A stretch of 6,432 nt of DNA, taken from positions 1 to 6,432 of the forward strand of contig CBDVBD010000170.1 in NCBI GenBank assembly GCA_965372135.1. The letters are read 5' to 3'. Within the stretch, counting starts at the first letter, position 1. Each line of letters begins with the position of its first letter. The notes below the pieces were generated by a model. The model saw nothing but the letters and a program-made list of their open reading frames with translations, did no database searches and was not told where the DNA came from. Positions 5,726-6,432 of the stretch are shown piece after piece. This DNA comes from CBDVBD01 sp965372135 (lineage in GTDB: Bacteria; Electryoneota; RPQS01; CBDVBD01). The translations under genes and the position numbers were made by a program.

Positions 5726-5941
5726 TTACTGCCCACCTTCGTACTTAAACGACACCTTTACCTTGGCACGGTAGGCTTCGACCTTCCCGTCCTTGATCAC
5801 CATATCCAATTCCGATACTTCCGCCACCCGAAGGTCCCGCAATGATTCCGCAGCCCGGTTAACCGCTGCCGCTGCCGCCGCCTCCCACGACGTTGTACTG
5901 GTACCTACCAATTCGATTACTTTGTACACGCTCTCTGCCAT
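5726..5941 (-). CDS. Dodecin family protein, calcium-dodecin (SecE2/Rv0379-like) subtype
   Basis: This 71-residue protein has the complete dodecin fold in sequence: strand SVYKVIELVGTS (4-15), helix TSWEAAAAAAVNRAAESL (17-34), then two strands ending in KVKVSFKYEG. Dodecins assemble into hollow cytoplasmic dodecamers; classical ones store riboflavin, FMN or FAD. In flavin-binding dodecins (for example Halobacterium W36, or the LDWFEV motif of Thermus) a tryptophan stacks on the flavin. The aligned position here is V39 in LRVAEV, so flavin stacking of that kind is unlikely. The overall wording, including SVYKVI, TSWE, RVAEV and VSFK, is closer by recall to the mycobacterial calcium dodecin Rv0379. 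The start is supported by a strong ribosome binding site and the gene has its own promoter. Family is certain; subtype is inferred from remembered sequences. Confidence 0.92.
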   Translation of the reverse strand: MAESVYKVIELVGTSTTSWEAAAAAAVNRAAESLRDLRVAEVSELDMVIKDGKVEAYRAKVKVSFKYEGGQ

Positions 5942-5946
5942 AACAT

Positions 5947-5954
5947 CCTCCTCC
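5947..5954 (-). promoter_or_regulatory. Strong Shine-Dalgarno of dodecin gene
   Basis: GGAGGAGG on the minus strand lies 5 nt before the ATG at 5939-5941. It fixes that start and suggests efficient translation, in contrast to the neighbouring pta. Confidence 0.85.
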
Positions 5955-5981
5955 GATTATATGTTGATAATAGAACTCTAA

Positions 5982-6009
5982 TTTATATATCTCATTCTGT
6001 ATCTGTCAG
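5982..6009 (-). promoter_or_regulatory. Probable sigma70-like promoter of dodecin gene
   Basis: On the minus strand CTGACA (6004-6009) is followed after 16 nt by TATAAA (5982-5987). Each box matches the consensus at five of six positions. The predicted start near 5975 would give a leader of about 34 nt ending in a strong ribosome binding site. No operator-like repeat is evident. Confidence 0.55.
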
Positions 6010-6076
6010 AGAATACGTATTTTATTTAATGTTGCGTTTGACTATGGGACTTGTCAGACCGCACAACAATCAAGCT

Positions 6077-6116
6077 CACCTGCCGCTATGAAACGTAGCG
6101 GAATAGCGGTCAGGTG
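6077..6116. repeat. Bulged inverted repeat with CGTAGCG loop, after methyltransferase gene
   Basis: CACCTG (6077-6082) plus CCGCTAT (6083-6089) pair with ATAGCGG (6103-6109) plus CAGGTG (6111-6116). This gives 13 base pairs with one bulged T at 6110 and a 13-nt loop, GAAACGTAGCGGA. It begins 10 nt past the methyltransferase stop. It has no clear U-tract on the transcribed strand, so it is either a weak or factor-assisted terminator, an mRNA 3'-end stabiliser, or a REP-like dispersed element. Its loop core recurs in the hairpin at 3480-3512. Confidence 0.75.
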
Positions 6117-6126
6117 CCGCGCTTCA

Positions 6127-6432
6127 TTAGGCATTCTGAAACTCACAGACTTTGAATAGATAGGGAGGAAAGACAAAAGGAAGCGTTCGCAGATTAACCA
6201 AGACAAAACCTGCTTCCTTTATTCTTTCAATCAAATTATTAATATTCGTCAGATGATAGTCTCCTTTATCGTCAAATCCAGCCAAAATACGTCCTATCTT
6301 ATAAATAGGATTTTCAGTCGGTCCTGAAACAATCAATCGACCTTCATTCTTAAGCTTATCACGAAATTGTGCCAAATATTCATCTACATCAACTATATGC
6401 TCGATAACATCAGCTGCAATGATGACATCTAA
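6127..6432 (-). CDS. Class I SAM-dependent methyltransferase, C-terminal part (5' end outside window)
   Basis: The frame is open from the right edge and ends at TAA (6127-6129), giving the last 101 residues. The visible N-terminal stretch reads LDVIIAADVIEHIVDVDEY, the motif II region of class I methyltransferases (Methyltransf_11/23 type: hydrophobic strand, acidic residue, then the V-EH-D helix cap). It is followed by a helix and the LKNEGRLIVSGP strand, equivalent to the post-motif III 'L-pGG-l-i' segment. The SAM-binding glycine motif I must lie upstream, outside the window. A start inside the window (TTG at 6373-6375) would cut through the fold, so this is a partial gene and not an 82-residue protein. 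The tail (HLTNINNLIERIKEAGF) fits the C-terminal part of methyltransferases that act on small molecules, lipids or sugars, but the substrate cannot be read from it. GC is clearly lower than in the downstream genes. Confidence 0.85.
   Translation of the reverse strand, partial: LDVIIAADVIEHIVDVDEYLAQFRDKLKNEGRLIVSGPTENPIYKIGRILAGFDDKGDYHLTNINNLIERIKEAGFVLVNLRTLPFVFPPYLFKVCEFQNA

Noticed and set aside
1..6432. CRISPR array, transposon ends, tRNA or toxin-antitoxin pair
   Set aside because: No regularly spaced repeats, no transposase frame, no tRNA-like cloverleaf with a TTCGA arm and no paired small genes were found on either strand.

Overview
This is a bacterial chromosomal segment on which every convincing gene lies on the minus strand, so all descriptions read from high to low coordinates. 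In order of transcription the genes are: the 3' end of a SAM-dependent methyltransferase that enters from the right edge, a dodecin, a three-domain phosphate acetyltransferase (Pta), a small FmdB-type zinc-ribbon protein, a GlcD-type FAD oxidoreductase, and a citrate synthase of the eukaryote-like type. The content is central metabolism (acetyl-CoA/acetyl-phosphate, 2-hydroxyacid oxidation, citrate formation) and not an obvious mobile or defence island. I found no transposase, CRISPR array, tRNA or rRNA.

Organism: the strong consensus sigma70-like promoters (TTGACT-17-TATAAT before the citrate synthase gene; TTGACA-17-TATATT near the left end) and good Shine-Dalgarno sites argue against Bacteroidota, whose promoter and start signals differ. 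The coding strand is G-rich and the core genes are of medium GC, while the methyltransferase end is AT-rich. A eukaryote-type citrate synthase combined with Pta, dodecin and FmdB would fit a Gram-negative or candidate-phylum bacterium, but I cannot name the phylum.

Layout: 6127-6432 methyltransferase end (partial); 5942-6126 a bulged hairpin and a dodecin promoter; 5726-5941 dodecin; 5625-5725 a short tandem motif and a perfect 18-bp hairpin; 3528-5624 pta; 3357-3527 two hairpins and a tandem octamer; 3084-3356 fmdB; 1704-3077 glcD-like, six bases after fmdB and probably translationally coupled; 1507-1703 citrate synthase promoter and a leader of about 145 nt; 235-1506 citrate synthase; 181-212 a 32-bp perfect palindrome that is a textbook terminator; 1-180 a second strong minus-strand promoter with a possible structured leader for a gene beyond the left edge.

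How the genes may work together: Pta interconverts acetyl-CoA and acetyl-phosphate, citrate synthase draws on the same acetyl-CoA, and the GlcD-like enzyme would feed electrons or 2-oxoacids into this pool. This is a metabolic neighbourhood and not a demonstrated single operon, since dodecin and citrate synthase each have their own promoter. I see no clear case for a wholly new system. The most unusual items are the intergenic palindromes (two share a CGTAGCG loop core, and one sits 8 nt from the pta start, which has no visible Shine-Dalgarno), the dodecin that lacks the flavin-stacking tryptophan, and the promoter with a possible structured leader at the left edge.
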